Source of the DNA: Mesorhizobium sp. ZC-5
Lineage (GTDB): Bacteria > Pseudomonadota > Alphaproteobacteria > Rhizobiales > Rhizobiaceae
Length of the DNA stretch: 64,000 bases
Assembly (NCBI RefSeq): GCF_025753855.1
Contig: NZ_JAOWPT010000005.1
Location: 62,001-126,000, forward strand
Direction: 5' to 3'
Positions 43,644 to 52,889 of the stretch are shown here, in pieces (within the stretch, counting starts at the first letter, position 1; every line of letters starts with the position of its first letter). The notes below the pieces were generated by a model, which ran no database searches, was not told where the DNA came from, and worked only from the letters and a program-made list of their open reading frames with translations. The translations under genes were made by a program, and so were the position numbers.

Positions 43644-44775
43644 ATGCGTGCAGAAACAGAAAATCTGGTCGATGAAATCAAGCAGGGCATCACCCTGCTG
43701 AGGAGGCATCTTTGACTGGGATCAAGCGCTGAAGCGACTTGATTACCTGAACATGCGCGCCGAGGATTCCTCGCTCTGGAACGATCCGCAGGAAGCGCAG
43801 AAACTGATGCGCGAGCGCCAGGGCCTCGATGACGGCATCAAGGCGGTCAAGGGACTGACTCAGGCTCTGGAAGACAATGTCGGCCTGATCGAGCTTGGCG
43901 AGGAAGAAGGCGACCAGGGCGTCATCGCCGAGGCCGAAGCCGCGATCCGTTCGATGGCCGGCGAAGTCAAGGCGCGGCAGATCGAGACGCTTCTCTCTGG
44001 CGAAGCGGATGCCAACGACACCTATCTCGAAGTGCATGCGGGTGCCGGCGGCACCGAGAGCCAGGACTGGGCGAACATGCTTCTGCGCATGTACACGCGC
44101 TGGGCCGAGCGGCGTCGCTTCAAGGTCGAGGTGCTCGAAGTGCATGACGGAGAAGAGGCGGGCATCAAATCGGCCACTCTTCTTATAAAGGGCCACAACG
44201 CCTATGGCTGGCTGAAGACGGAGTCGGGCGTCCATCGCCTGGTGCGCATCTCGCCATACGATTCGAATGCGCGGCGACACACCTCCTTCTCCAGCATCTG
44301 GGTCTATCCGGTGGTCGACGATTCGATCGAGATCGAGGTTTCCGAATCGGACGTGCGTATCGACACCTACCGTTCGTCCGGTTCGGGCGGCCAGCACGTC
44401 AACACCACAGATTCGGCCGTGCGCATCACCCATCTCGCCACCGGCATCGCGGTAGCGTGCCAGGCGGAGCGCTCGCAGCACAAAAACAAGGCCAAGGCTT
44501 GGGAAATGCTGCGCTCACGTCTGTACGAGGAGGAGTTGAAGAAGCGCGAAGCCGCCGCCAACGCCACCGAGGCCTCGAAGTCGGACATCGGCTGGGGCCA
44601 CCAGATCCGCTCCTACGTGCTGCAGCCGTATCAGTTGGTGAAGGACCTGCGCACTGGCGTCGAATCGACCAGCCCGTCGGACGTGCTCGACGGCGACCTC
44701 GACGACTTCATGGAGGCGTCGCTGTCGCAGCGCATCGAGGGCGGGGCAGGGCAACCTGTAGAGGATTTGGATTGA
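43644..44775 (+). CDS. prfB: peptide chain release factor 2, made by programmed +1 frameshift
   Basis: RF2 ends translation at UGA and UAA. The gene is read in two frames: 43644-43712 (23 codons) then, after skipping one base, 43714-44775 (353 codons), for ~376 residues. The zero frame stops at an in-frame TGA (43713-43715) in CTT-TGA-C, with an SD-like AGGAGG upstream: the classical RF2 autoregulatory site. The catalytic GGQ lies in [18 protein letters not shown]. The tripeptide of the codon-recognition loop reads SPY ([14 protein letters not shown]) where E. coli has SPF. A decayed transposase fragment lies downstream. Confidence 0.95.
43701..43716 (+). promoter_or_regulatory. RF2 programmed +1 frameshift signal
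   Basis: AGGAGGCATCTTTGAC is made of an internal SD-like AGGAGG (43701-43706), a 3-base spacer and the slip sequence CTT TGA C. Low RF2 slows termination at TGA and lets the CTT-decoding tRNA slip one base, restoring RF2 synthesis. Spacing is the canonical one. Confidence 0.93.
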
Positions 44776-44904
44776 GAAGCGACCGAGACCAGCCGCGCCG
44801 GTTTCTTTCGCCAGCCACTCTGCTCCTTGTGTCTGCTTGCCTCGGTTGTGGCGGATCACGACCGTAGCGCAGACGACAGCAGCCGGCGAAGATAGCGGTT
44901 CCCC

Positions 44905-45074
44905 CTGCTTCGAGATGCCACCATCGTCAAGGTCCACCGCCATGGCCAGGGCGCAAAAGGGGTACTCAGAGCCAGGCTATTTGGCTGCTCCAATGGCGGC
45001 ATGACCACCAAAATCCTCGCGCTCACCGATGCGGCATCGTCAAACTCGCAGCGATCGCAATCTGGCTCAAATAG
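44905..45074 (+). pseudogene. IS5-family-like transposase remnant
   Basis: Reading from 44914 gives DATIVKVHRHGQGAKG, the first-Asp region of DDE transposases of the IS5 group, then, in the same frame, FGCSNGGMTTKILALTDA (to about 45030). A further shift of one base yields IVKLAAIAIWLK and a stop at 45072. Bases between (GVLRARL) do not fit the transposase and suggest another compensated frame disturbance. No terminal repeats or start are recognisable. The rest of the 44776-45098 gap shows nothing else. It may be an insertion between prfB and the terminator at 45099. Confidence 0.6.
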
Positions 45075-45098
45075 TTAAATCGTTTCTACGGACTAGGT

Positions 45099-45126
45099 GC
45101 ACCCGGCGAGAGGCCGGGTGCTTTTT
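45099..45126 (+). terminator. Rho-independent terminator downstream of prfB region
   Basis: A perfect 8-bp stem GCACCCGG / CCGGGTGC with a 7-base loop, followed by five T. It reads on the plus strand and is the first terminator after prfB, separated from it by the transposase remnant. Confidence 0.8.
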
Positions 45127-45137
45127 GGCTCATATGG

Positions 45138-48100
45138 TCAGACAAACGGTATGACGCCGAGGTCGAGCCCGATGATCAACGGATCGTGGTCCGAGGTCGC
45201 GAACGGATCGTTGTTGTAGAACGCCGCATCGGTGAACTCGCTCGAATAGCTGAGCAGGTCCGGTTCGTCGGAATTGATATGCCATTCGGTCACGCCGGTC
45301 ACTTGTCCGGCCATCGATGCCGTTGCCAAACCTTGATCCAGGGTGCCGCGCTGGCCGCTGAACACATAGCTGTAGGCTTCGTCCTGGCCTATGAACTGGT
45401 CGATCAGATCGATGAAGCCGGCATCCCGGATGACGTCGACCGGATCCTCCTGCGCATAGGAGTTGAGGTCGCCGATGATCAGCGCGTCGGTGTCGCCGCT
45501 GCCGGTCGGGTCGGTCGCGAGCCAAGCCGTGAGCTGCTCGGCGGCGTCGACGCGGGCTGCATTCCAGTAGCTTTGCCCGTCGCCCTGATCGTAGTTCGGG
45601 TCGTTGGGATCGGTCAGGCCGCTGTCGCCTTTCGACTTGAAGTGATTGACCGCAAGCGTGAAGCGTTCGCCGGTGCCGATTTCCTCGAAGGCGACCGCGA
45701 TCGTCGGGCGGTGAAGCTGCTGCCCGCCGCCGGTGTCGTATTCGAGAAAATCGCTGCCAACCACCGAAAGCACGTCCTTCTTGTAGATGACGCCGGTGGT
45801 GATCGCGTCGGTGCCGATAAAGCCGTCCGGGCTGCCGCCGGTCGGATCAACGAAGGCGTAGACTTCGGCGCCAAGCTCCGCATTCAGCGCATCGACCAGT
45901 GTCTTGATCGCCGATGTATCGCCGAAGCCGTTGTTTTCGAGCTCCTGCAGGCCGAGCACGTCGGCGTCGATCGCCAATATGGCGCTGACAGCCTTGTCCA
46001 GTTGCCGCGCCAGGTCCGCTGCCGTGGCGGCGCCGCGCGGCTCGAGATTGTTGGGTCCAGAACCGGCACCGGAGCCGTCGCGCAAGGTCGTGAACAAGTT
46101 GAGCAGGTTGAAGCTCGCGACCTTCAGGTCGCCGCCGACGTCGGCCGGTGTTTCCGCCGGCCTTGTGTTCGTTGCCTGATCGACCGGCAGCACGCCGTCG
46201 ACATGCATGCGGTAGGCGTCGAAGCCGTAGCTCAGCACGCCCTTGATGGGCGCACTCATGTCCGCGCCCAGCCGCAGCGTCGGGCCGCTGGAGGAGAATA
46301 TGTCGCCGGAATCGAGATAGCCGTTGCCGTTGTCGCCCACCGACGCGGGGACATAACGGAACGAATCCGGGTTCTGGCTCGAAACGCCATCGTCGATGAT
46401 CAGCCGGTTCAGTGCATTTGCCTGTGTCAACGCGGCAATCTCGGCCGCATCGGTGTCCGGATCGTAGAGTTGCGTCGGCTGATACTGGTCGCCCGCGCTG
46501 ACCGTGATTTCGCCGTAACGGTCGAGATTGAAGTTCTCGACAACGGTGATCGGGTTCGCCGTGCTGCCGGTTAGCGAGATTCGCATTCCCTCAAAGCGCT
46601 CCAGTACATCCGCGGTGGCGAGTGGCAGCGTGACGTCGGTCAGGTCGGGCAGGGCGTGACCCGAGGTAATCGTGTTGATCGAAACGAGGTCGGTAATCTG
46701 GGTCAGGCCGAAGAACTCATCGACCGTTCCCGCGACGTCGACCAGATCGCCAGCCGAAACGGATGGAGTGCCGCCGGTGAATACGAAGATACCTTCCGAA
46801 GTCAGGACATTGCCGTCCGCGTCGGTCGCCTCTTCCTGCAGGAAGAAGCCGTTGCCCACCGTGTAGGTCACGACCGCCGAAACGAGAACGTAGGTGCCTT
46901 CGTAAAAGCTTGCCGAGCCGGTACCCTGGATCTCGGAAATCAACAGTTCGGTCGGATCGGTCGGGTTGGTATCGCCACCATTGGCCGCGCCAGGGGTGGA
47001 CTCCCTGGGGCCTTCCCAGTCCGTTGGCCCGTCGCCGGTACGCTGCAGGGACTGACCAAGTGCGGTGGAGGAGGTTTCCGATACACCGATATCGACCGAA
47101 GTCTGGCCCGCCGCCGGACCATCAGTGGCGGTCAACGTTCCTTCGTAGCTCAGGAACTCGATGACAGTCCCGTTGTTGGAGAGAGCGATACCGTCCGGGC
47201 TGCCGTTCTGGATACCGTCGGTCCGTCGCGACCAGACATAATAATCGAAGTCGTCGTCACTGGTCTTGGGCAATATGCTGACGGGCGTAAGGCTGTAGAA
47301 CTGTCCGCTCGCGCCATTGTAGAGATCGATCTGCATGCCGCTGACGTCTGTGCCCTTGGCGACGCGGATTTCCACGAACTCATTCTGGTCGATGCCGGCA
47401 TTGTCATAGTGCACTTCGTTGATGCGCGGCGCGGAGGGTGGTGTCTCGTCGACATCGGTGATCGTGACGGCGATGTCCTGTGTCGTCTCGCCGCCATGCT
47501 CGTCGAGCGCCGCGACCGTCACGTCGTAGACGTTGTCGCCACCAGAATCGGCTGGATTTTCGAAGTCGGGTGAATTGATGAACCGCAACGCGCCGGTCGC
47601 CGGGTCGATCGTGAAAAACGATGCATCCGCGCCGCCGATGATGGAGAACGTGACATTATCGCTGTCGACGTCTTCGGCATCGACTGTCAGCATGGGCTCG
47701 TCGGAGTTTTCTTCCACCGAGACCGCTGCGGCCGAAACGATTTCCGGATCGTCATTGACGCCGTTGATGGTCACGGTGACCGTAGCGGTATCGGTTCCGC
47801 CGCGGCCGTCGCTGACGGTGTAGGTGAAGGTGTCGGTCACGCTTTCGCCAGCCCGCAGGCTGTCGAAAAGGTTCCCCTGTTCGTAGCGAATGGTACCGTT
47901 CTCCAGCGTCACGACCGCACCCGACGCGCTGGTCGCCGACACTCCGGAGAGGGTCAGCGCGTCACCGTCGAACTCGCTGTCGTTTGCGGTCAGGTCGGCC
48001 GCAGCCAGCACAAGCGCGGTGTTCTCGTCGGTAGAGAAGATGTCGTCACGGGCAAGCACTGCATTGTTGCGGCCGTCGAGATAGAGCGTGTAGTCGTCGG

Positions 48101-48464
48101 CACCGAAATAGAGCGCTTCGATCCCGGTGAGCCGATCGGTGTCGCCGTTTGACAGGTCATGCACAGTGACGACGCTGCTCCAGCGGCCGGGCGGCGTTAT
48201 GTCGAAATCCTCGATCGAACCGGCATAGATGGCCGTGTCGAAGCCGCGCCCGCCATTGACAATATCGTCGCCTTCACCACCCTCGACGGCATCATCGCCC
48301 GTACCCGCATCGACGATGTCGTCGCCGCTTCCGGCCGCAATCGTGTCGTTGCCGCCGAAGGTGATGATTACATCGCGCCGGTCGGTGCCGTTGATGGTGT
48401 CTGGGCGAAAGGTGCCGAAGACGAGATTCGGAAACCAGTTGTTGAAGGAAAAGGACATGGCCAT
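45138..48464 (-). CDS. large secreted nuclease (ExeM/NucH-like) with RTX repeats
   Basis: A ~1108-residue modular extracellular protein. In order: RTX-like nonapeptides (GGNDTIAAGSGDDIVDAGTGDD..., residues ~30-75); a cadherin/VCBS-like part with SDGRGGTDTATVTVTINGVNDDPEI (~140-330); a lamin-tail domain (INEVHYDNAGIDQNEFVEI, ~350-500); an OB-fold-like segment (LLISEIQGTG, ~515-610); and a C-terminal endonuclease/exonuclease/phosphatase domain (VASFNLLNLF, GLQELENNGF, NHFKSKGDSG, GDLNSY, SDHDPLIIG). It probably degrades extracellular DNA for nutrients, biofilm turnover or NET-like defence. Start: ATG after AAAGG; a GTG four codons upstream is possible. No classical signal peptide is seen, which fits type I secretion. 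Confidence 0.9.
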   Translation of the reverse strand: MAMSFSFNNWFPNLVFGTFRPDTINGTDRRDVIITFGGNDTIAAGSGDDIVDAGTGDDAVEGGEGDDIVNGGRGFDTAIYAGSIEDFDITPPGRWSSVVTVHDLSNGDTDRLTGIEALYFGADDYTLYLDGRNNAVLARDDIFSTDENTALVLAAADLTANDSEFDGDALTLSGVSATSASGAVVTLENGTIRYEQGNLFDSLRAGESVTDTFTYTVSDGRGGTDTATVTVTINGVNDDPEIVSAAAVSVEENSDEPMLTVDAEDVDSDNVTFSIIGGADASFFTIDPATGALRFINSPDFENPADSGGDNVYDVTVAALDEHGGETTQDIAVTITDVDETPPSAPRINEVHYDNAGIDQNEFVEIRVAKGTDVSGMQIDLYNGASGQFYSLTPVSILPKTSDDDFDYYVWSRRTDGIQNGSPDGIALSNNGTVIEFLSYEGTLTATDGPAAGQTSVDIGVSETSSTALGQSLQRTGDGPTDWEGPRESTPGAANGGDTNPTDPTELLISEIQGTGSASFYEGTYVLVSAVVTYTVGNGFFLQEEATDADGNVLTSEGIFVFTGGTPSVSAGDLVDVAGTVDEFFGLTQITDLVSINTITSGHALPDLTDVTLPLATADVLERFEGMRISLTGSTANPITVVENFNLDRYGEITVSAGDQYQPTQLYDPDTDAAEIAALTQANALNRLIIDDGVSSQNPDSFRYVPASVGDNGNGYLDSGDIFSSSGPTLRLGADMSAPIKGVLSYGFDAYRMHVDGVLPVDQATNTRPAETPADVGGDLKVASFNLLNLFTTLRDGSGAGSGPNNLEPRGAATAADLARQLDKAVSAILAIDADVLGLQELENNGFGDTSAIKTLVDALNAELGAEVYAFVDPTGGSPDGFIGTDAITTGVIYKKDVLSVVGSDFLEYDTGGGQQLHRPTIAVAFEEIGTGERFTLAVNHFKSKGDSGLTDPNDPNYDQGDGQSYWNAARVDAAEQLTAWLATDPTGSGDTDALIIGDLNSYAQEDPVDVIRDAGFIDLIDQFIGQDEAYSYVFSGQRGTLDQGLATASMAGQVTGVTEWHINSDEPDLLSYSSEFTDAAFYNNDPFATSDHDPLIIGLDLGVIPFV

Positions 48465-48728
48465 CGGACCTTTCACAAACGTTGAGGTGAGGCGAAAACT
48501 GGAGCCAGCCGAGAGCTAGCAGCCCGCCATTACAGTTTGTTGACCAAGTCCCCGATCAGGAGAACTTGCCACAGGTGGAGAGTTAAGGAAGGCCGGGCGC
48601 GCCGGGGATTGCGATTAGCCTTTCAAATTTCTTTACGCCTGCCGATTTCGCCACTAGAAAGCGTCGCCGCCGGACGCATCCGGCAATCACCACCCGCGCT
48701 CGTTTGCGGGACTGGATAGGAGAAGAAA

Positions 48729-50723
48729 ATGCCTGCCGTTTCCCTGACATTCCCCGATGGTTCCGTCCGCGACTACGACGCGGCGATGACCGGCGCCGAA
48801 CTGGCCGAATCGATCTCGAAGTCGCTCGCCAAGAAGGCTGTGGCGCTGGCGATCGATGGCGAGCTGCGCGATCTGTCCGATCCGCTGAAAAAATCCGGTA
48901 AGGTCGAGATCGTTACCCGCGAGGATCCGCGCGCGCTCGAATTGATCCGCCATGACGCGGCCCACGTACTGGCCGAAGCGGTGCAGGAATTGTGGCCGGG
49001 AACCCAGGTGACCATCGGCCCGGTCATCGAGAACGGCTTCTATTACGACTTCGCCCGCAACGAGCCCTTCTCGCCGGAGGATTTTCCCGTCATCGAGAAG
49101 AAGATGCGAGAGATCATCGGCCGCAACAAGCCGTTCACCAAGCAGGTCTGGGATCGCGACCACGCTAAAAAAGTATTCCGCGACAAGGGTGAGGCCTACA
49201 AGATCGAGCTGATCGACGCGATCCCGGAAGATCAGGACCTCAAGATCTATGCGCAGGGCGACTGGTTCGACCTCTGCCGTGGCCCGCACATGGCCTCGAC
49301 CGGCCAGATCGGCAACGCCTTCAAGCTGATGAAGGTGGCCGGCGCCTATTGGCGGGGCGACAGCAACAGGCCGATGCTGACGCGCATCTACGGTACTGCC
49401 TGGGCCGACCAGGCGCAGCTCGACCAGTACATCCACATGCTGGAGGAGGCGGAGAAGCGCGATCATCGCCGGCTTGGCCGGGAAATGGACCTGTTCCACT
49501 TCCAGGAGGAGGGGCCGGGCGTCGTCTTCTGGCACGCCAAGGGCTGGAAGATGTTCCAGAACCTGATCGCCTATATGCGCCGCCGGCTCGGCGACGACTA
49601 TCAGGAGGTCAACGCACCGCAGGTGCTCGACAAGTCCCTGTGGGAGACGTCGGGCCATTGGGGCTGGTATCAGGAGAACATGTTCGCGGTGAAATCCGCG
49701 CATGCCTTCACGCATCCGGAAGATCCGGAGGCCGACCAGCGTGTGTTCGCGCTGAAGCCAATGAACTGCCCCGGCCACGTCCAGATCTTCAAGCATGGCC
49801 TGAAGTCCTACCGAGATCTGCCGATCAGGCTTGCCGAATTCGGTAACGTGCATCGCTACGAACCGTCGGGCGCGCTGCACGGGCTGATGCGCGTGCGCGC
49901 CTTCACGCAGGACGATGCGCACATCTTCTGCACCGAAGAGCAGCTCGAGGCGGAGATCCTCAAGATCAACGACCTGATGATGTCGGTCTACAAGGATTTC
50001 GGCTTCGACGAGGTGGTGGTGAAGCTCGCCACGCGCCCGGAGAAGCGCGTCGGCACCGATGCGATGTGGGATCATGCCGAGGACATCCTGAAAAGCGCGC
50101 TCGCCCGCATGGCGCGCGCGGACAACCGCATCAAGACCGGCATCAACGAAGGCGAGGGCACTTTCTACGGTCCGAAGTTCGAATACACGCTGAGGGATGC
50201 CATCGGCCGCGAATGGCAGTGCGGCACCACGCAGGTGGACTTCAACCTGCCGGAACGGTTCGGCGCCTTCTACATCGGTTCCGATTCGGAAAAGAAGCAG
50301 CCGGTCATGGTCCACCGTGCCATCTGCGGCTCGCTGGAGCGCTTTCTCGGCATTCTGATGGAGAGCCACGCCGGCCACATGCCGCTGTGGTTCGCACCGC
50401 TGCAGGTCGTCGTGGCCACGATCACCTCGGACGCCGACGCATACGCTGCCTCGGTGGTCGTCAAGCTCAAGCAGGCAGGGCTTTCGGTCGAGGCCGATCT
50501 GCGCAACGAGAAGATCAACTACAAGGTCCGCGAGCACTCGCTGGCCAAGGTTCCGGTGATCCTCGTCTGCGGCAAGCGCGAGGCCGAGGAAGGCACCGTC
50601 AACATTCGCCGGCTGGGTTCGCGCGACCAGGAATCGCAGACGCTCGAAGCGGCGATCGGTATGCTGGTCGACGAGGCACTGCCGCCCGATCTGCGGCGCC
50701 AACGCCTGGCCAACGCAGCCTGA
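48729..50723 (+). CDS. thrS: threonyl-tRNA synthetase
   Basis: A 664-residue class II synthetase. N-terminal TGS domain (residues ~3-64, [31 protein letters not shown]), the editing domain with [34 protein letters not shown], then the catalytic core with [11 protein letters not shown] (zinc ligand Cys), [35 protein letters not shown] and [25 protein letters not shown], and a C-terminal anticodon-binding domain. A TAGGAGAAG ribosome-binding site precedes it. Terminated by the hairpin at 50731. Confidence 0.97.
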   Translation: MPAVSLTFPDGSVRDYDAAMTGAELAESISKSLAKKAVALAIDGELRDLSDPLKKSGKVEIVTREDPRALELIRHDAAHVLAEAVQELWPGTQVTIGPVIENGFYYDFARNEPFSPEDFPVIEKKMREIIGRNKPFTKQVWDRDHAKKVFRDKGEAYKIELIDAIPEDQDLKIYAQGDWFDLCRGPHMASTGQIGNAFKLMKVAGAYWRGDSNRPMLTRIYGTAWADQAQLDQYIHMLEEAEKRDHRRLGREMDLFHFQEEGPGVVFWHAKGWKMFQNLIAYMRRRLGDDYQEVNAPQVLDKSLWETSGHWGWYQENMFAVKSAHAFTHPEDPEADQRVFALKPMNCPGHVQIFKHGLKSYRDLPIRLAEFGNVHRYEPSGALHGLMRVRAFTQDDAHIFCTEEQLEAEILKINDLMMSVYKDFGFDEVVVKLATRPEKRVGTDAMWDHAEDILKSALARMARADNRIKTGINEGEGTFYGPKFEYTLRDAIGREWQCGTTQVDFNLPERFGAFYIGSDSEKKQPVMVHRAICGSLERFLGILMESHAGHMPLWFAPLQVVVATITSDADAYAASVVVKLKQAGLSVEADLRNEKINYKVREHSLAKVPVILVCGKREAEEGTVNIRRLGSRDQESQTLEAAIGMLVDEALPPDLRRQRLANAA

Positions 50724-50730
50724 ACGGACA

Positions 50731-50769
50731 AAAAGGGGGCTGGATGCGCAAGCCGTCCAGCCCTCTTTT
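50731..50769 (+). terminator. Rho-independent terminator after thrS
   Basis: A perfect-to-one-wobble 11-bp stem AGGGGGCTGGA / TCCAGCCCTCT with an 11-base loop, flanked by AAA and TTT that extend it, followed by CAT. It ends thrS and lies directly before the next start codon (50773). Confidence 0.8.
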
Positions 50770-50772
50770 CAT

Positions 50773-51756
50773 ATGCCTGTCACAATACCGGCTCACCAAG
50801 CGCGGATGCTGATCGATATGCGCCGGAACACTCAGTTTCCCGAGCTTTCCTATGCCAATGAGAACCATACGCGGCTGAAGCGATGGTTCATCCGCTCCGT
50901 CGAAGGACTTTCCGGCCGCGATCGTTACGCGCGGCTCTACGAGATCTGGCGCCGCGAAATCGTGCCGACCGGCGAGCGCATTTTCGGCCGCATGCTCGAC
51001 CTCATCGATGTGTCGGTCCATTGCCGGGACGAGTGGCCGCCGCGGGAGTTGCCTGACGGTCCGCTTGTCATCGTCGCCAATCACCCGTTCGGCATCGGCG
51101 ACGGCATTGCCGTCCTGTCGCTCGCCGAGCGGCTCGGGCGGCCGTTCCGGGTCATGATTCACCGCGATCTGCTGAGAATCCGCGAGATGGAGCCTTATGC
51201 ACTGCCGGTCGACTTCGATGAAACCAAGGAAGCATTGAAGAACAACATGGCGATCCGCCATGAGGCGCTGCGGTTGCTGAAGGAAGGCGTGACGGTGGTC
51301 ATTTTCCCGGCCGGCGGCGTGGCGACGGCGCCGAAGGGATTCGGCAAGGCCGAAGACCTGCCATGGAAGATGTTCCCGGCCAAACTGGTGCAGGAAGCCA
51401 GGGCTTTGGTGATCCCGGTCTATTTTTCAGGCCAGAACGGCCGCCTTTTTCATCTGGTTTCGAGCCAGATGAACAGAAGCGAACAGGATGGCAGGCTGGC
51501 GAAACTGGTCGGCAACGTGTCGCTGACCTTGCGCATCTCGCTCCTGATCCGCGAATTCGCGCGGCTTTCGGGCAAGTCGATCAGCGTGAGGATCGGCCCG
51601 GTGATACCCTGGCAGGAAATGGAGCCGCTCCGCGACCGCAGGCATCTTATCAGGTTCCTGCACGACCGGGTGTTCGGGCTGGCGCCGGAGCAGCCGGCAC
51701 GGCACCGCTCGATGCGCAAGCGATTGCGGCGCGACCGCTCCGCCTTGGGCGCCTGA
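50773..51756 (+). CDS. lysophospholipid acyltransferase family protein
   Basis: A ~327-residue glycerolipid acyltransferase. VIVANHPFGIGDGIAVLSLAERLGRPFRVMIHRDLL carries the catalytic His and Asp (H-x5-D spacing, as in hemolysin-like acyltransferases, against the usual H-x4-D), and VVIFPAGGVATAPKGFG resembles motif III (FPEGT-like). The C-terminal ~50 residues are basic. Probable role: acyl transfer to lysophospholipid or ornithine-type lipids. The chosen ATG follows the thrS terminator by 3 bases and has no ribosome-binding site, so a downstream ATG (50806 or 50818) may be the true start. Confidence 0.75.
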   Translation: MPVTIPAHQARMLIDMRRNTQFPELSYANENHTRLKRWFIRSVEGLSGRDRYARLYEIWRREIVPTGERIFGRMLDLIDVSVHCRDEWPPRELPDGPLVIVANHPFGIGDGIAVLSLAERLGRPFRVMIHRDLLRIREMEPYALPVDFDETKEALKNNMAIRHEALRLLKEGVTVVIFPAGGVATAPKGFGKAEDLPWKMFPAKLVQEARALVIPVYFSGQNGRLFHLVSSQMNRSEQDGRLAKLVGNVSLTLRISLLIREFARLSGKSISVRIGPVIPWQEMEPLRDRRHLIRFLHDRVFGLAPEQPARHRSMRKRLRRDRSALGA

Positions 51757-51794
51757 AATCGCTGGATTTTCGTGGATTGGCGCTGGAGTGGGCC

Positions 51795-52763
51795 TCAGTC
51801 GGCGCCGTCGATGATGTCGTCGCCGGTCGCGGTCGCCTCTGTTGCCAAGACTTCGACTTCCGTGTTGTGGCCGCCCTCGACGGTAAAATCCCGCTGGTAG
51901 ATTCGGTCACGGTTCTTCGCCACGATCGTATAGTCGCCCTCGGCCAGCACCATCGAGGCAAAGGCGCCGACGGTTTCACGGATCGGATCGCCCGAATTGG
52001 TGAGGATAGACCAGGACGTGTCGGCGATCGCCTCGCCGCCGTGGTCGCGCACCAGCTTCATGGTGAGTTCGGCGGCGCGGTGTTCCACCGTGGCTTCGGT
52101 AAGCTTGCCGGCCTCGACGCGGATGTCGGAGCGGATGATCGCGTTGACCGAACCGTAGGTCGAAACGACGTGATAGGTGCCGGCGTTGAGCCCGACGACG
52201 GCGCCCGGCTTCACGTCCGGAATGATCAGTGCCCGGTCGTCGTCGTCCGCGGCGCCCACTTCATAGATGGAGAAGCGCAATTTTTCGGGAGGGATCTTCA
52301 CGCCGCCGGCAAGAACCGCATCGAGTTTCAGGCCGCCCGCGTCAAGCACCAGGTTTTCCCGCCGCGCCGTCTTGGTCACGGTGATCCGTTTGGTGGCGCC
52401 GGCACGGCCGAAGGAGGCATGGACGAGGTAGCTGCCGGGATCGAGCGTGAAGGCGCTGGTACCGCCCTGCGCGGAGGCGACCAGCGGCAGCTTGCCGTCA
52501 TCGCCGGCTTCCGGCCTGAAAACCCGCCAGACCAGCCCGCGTGTGATTTCGGTGCCGTCCTCGGTCAATTGCGCCGACAGCGTGATCTGGCCGTCGCCCA
52601 GCGCCAGCGGCTTGTCTTCCTTGGCCGGCGCAAAATTGTTTATTTGCGGCAGCTTGAGGTCCGCGGCCGGGGCGGGACTTTCCTGCGCCAAAGCCGCTGC
52701 TGGCCAGACGGCGAGCGCAACGATCAGGCAATGCCGTGTGAATCTGTACAGGCCAGCGAACAT
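51795..52763 (-). CDS. exported protein with repeated beta-sandwich-like segments, unknown
   Basis: A ~322-residue protein with a signal peptide (residues 1-26, FTRHCLIVALAVWPAAALAQ; AAGG 6 bases before the ATG). The mature part is Asp/Glu-rich and mostly beta. Segments like GQITLSAQLTEDGTEITRGLVWRVFRP, FTLDPGSYLVHASFGRAGATKRITVT and GLNAGTYHVVSTYGS look like repeats of a carboxypeptidase-regulatory or Ig-like fold (PGSYLV/AGTYHV/EGDYTIV recurs at about 95, 205 and 280). Periplasmic and otherwise unrecognised. Convergent with the acyltransferase gene. Confidence 0.6.
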   Translation of the reverse strand: MFAGLYRFTRHCLIVALAVWPAAALAQESPAPAADLKLPQINNFAPAKEDKPLALGDGQITLSAQLTEDGTEITRGLVWRVFRPEAGDDGKLPLVASAQGGTSAFTLDPGSYLVHASFGRAGATKRITVTKTARRENLVLDAGGLKLDAVLAGGVKIPPEKLRFSIYEVGAADDDDRALIIPDVKPGAVVGLNAGTYHVVSTYGSVNAIIRSDIRVEAGKLTEATVEHRAAELTMKLVRDHGGEAIADTSWSILTNSGDPIRETVGAFASMVLAEGDYTIVAKNRDRIYQRDFTVEGGHNTEVEVLATEATATGDDIIDGAD

Positions 52764-52889
52764 GACTTGCCTTGAAGCCCAAGGCGGTGGCAATTTCAAG
52801 GCCTGTTCATTGGCCTCGAGCCGCCGCAGCCCAAGCAGCCCTGCCGTTCTCCTGGGTAAGCTTCAGCCAACAACCAGGAGCATTTTGCC

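Noticed and set aside
45138-48464. A CRISPR array or tandem-repeat gene suggested by the GGxGxD repeats
   Set aside because: The repeats encode RTX motifs within one open frame and lack regular spacer structure.
48687-50702. A 671-codon minus-strand open frame opposite thrS
   Set aside because: It mirrors the thrS gene and is His/Asp/Arg-rich with no recognised domain.
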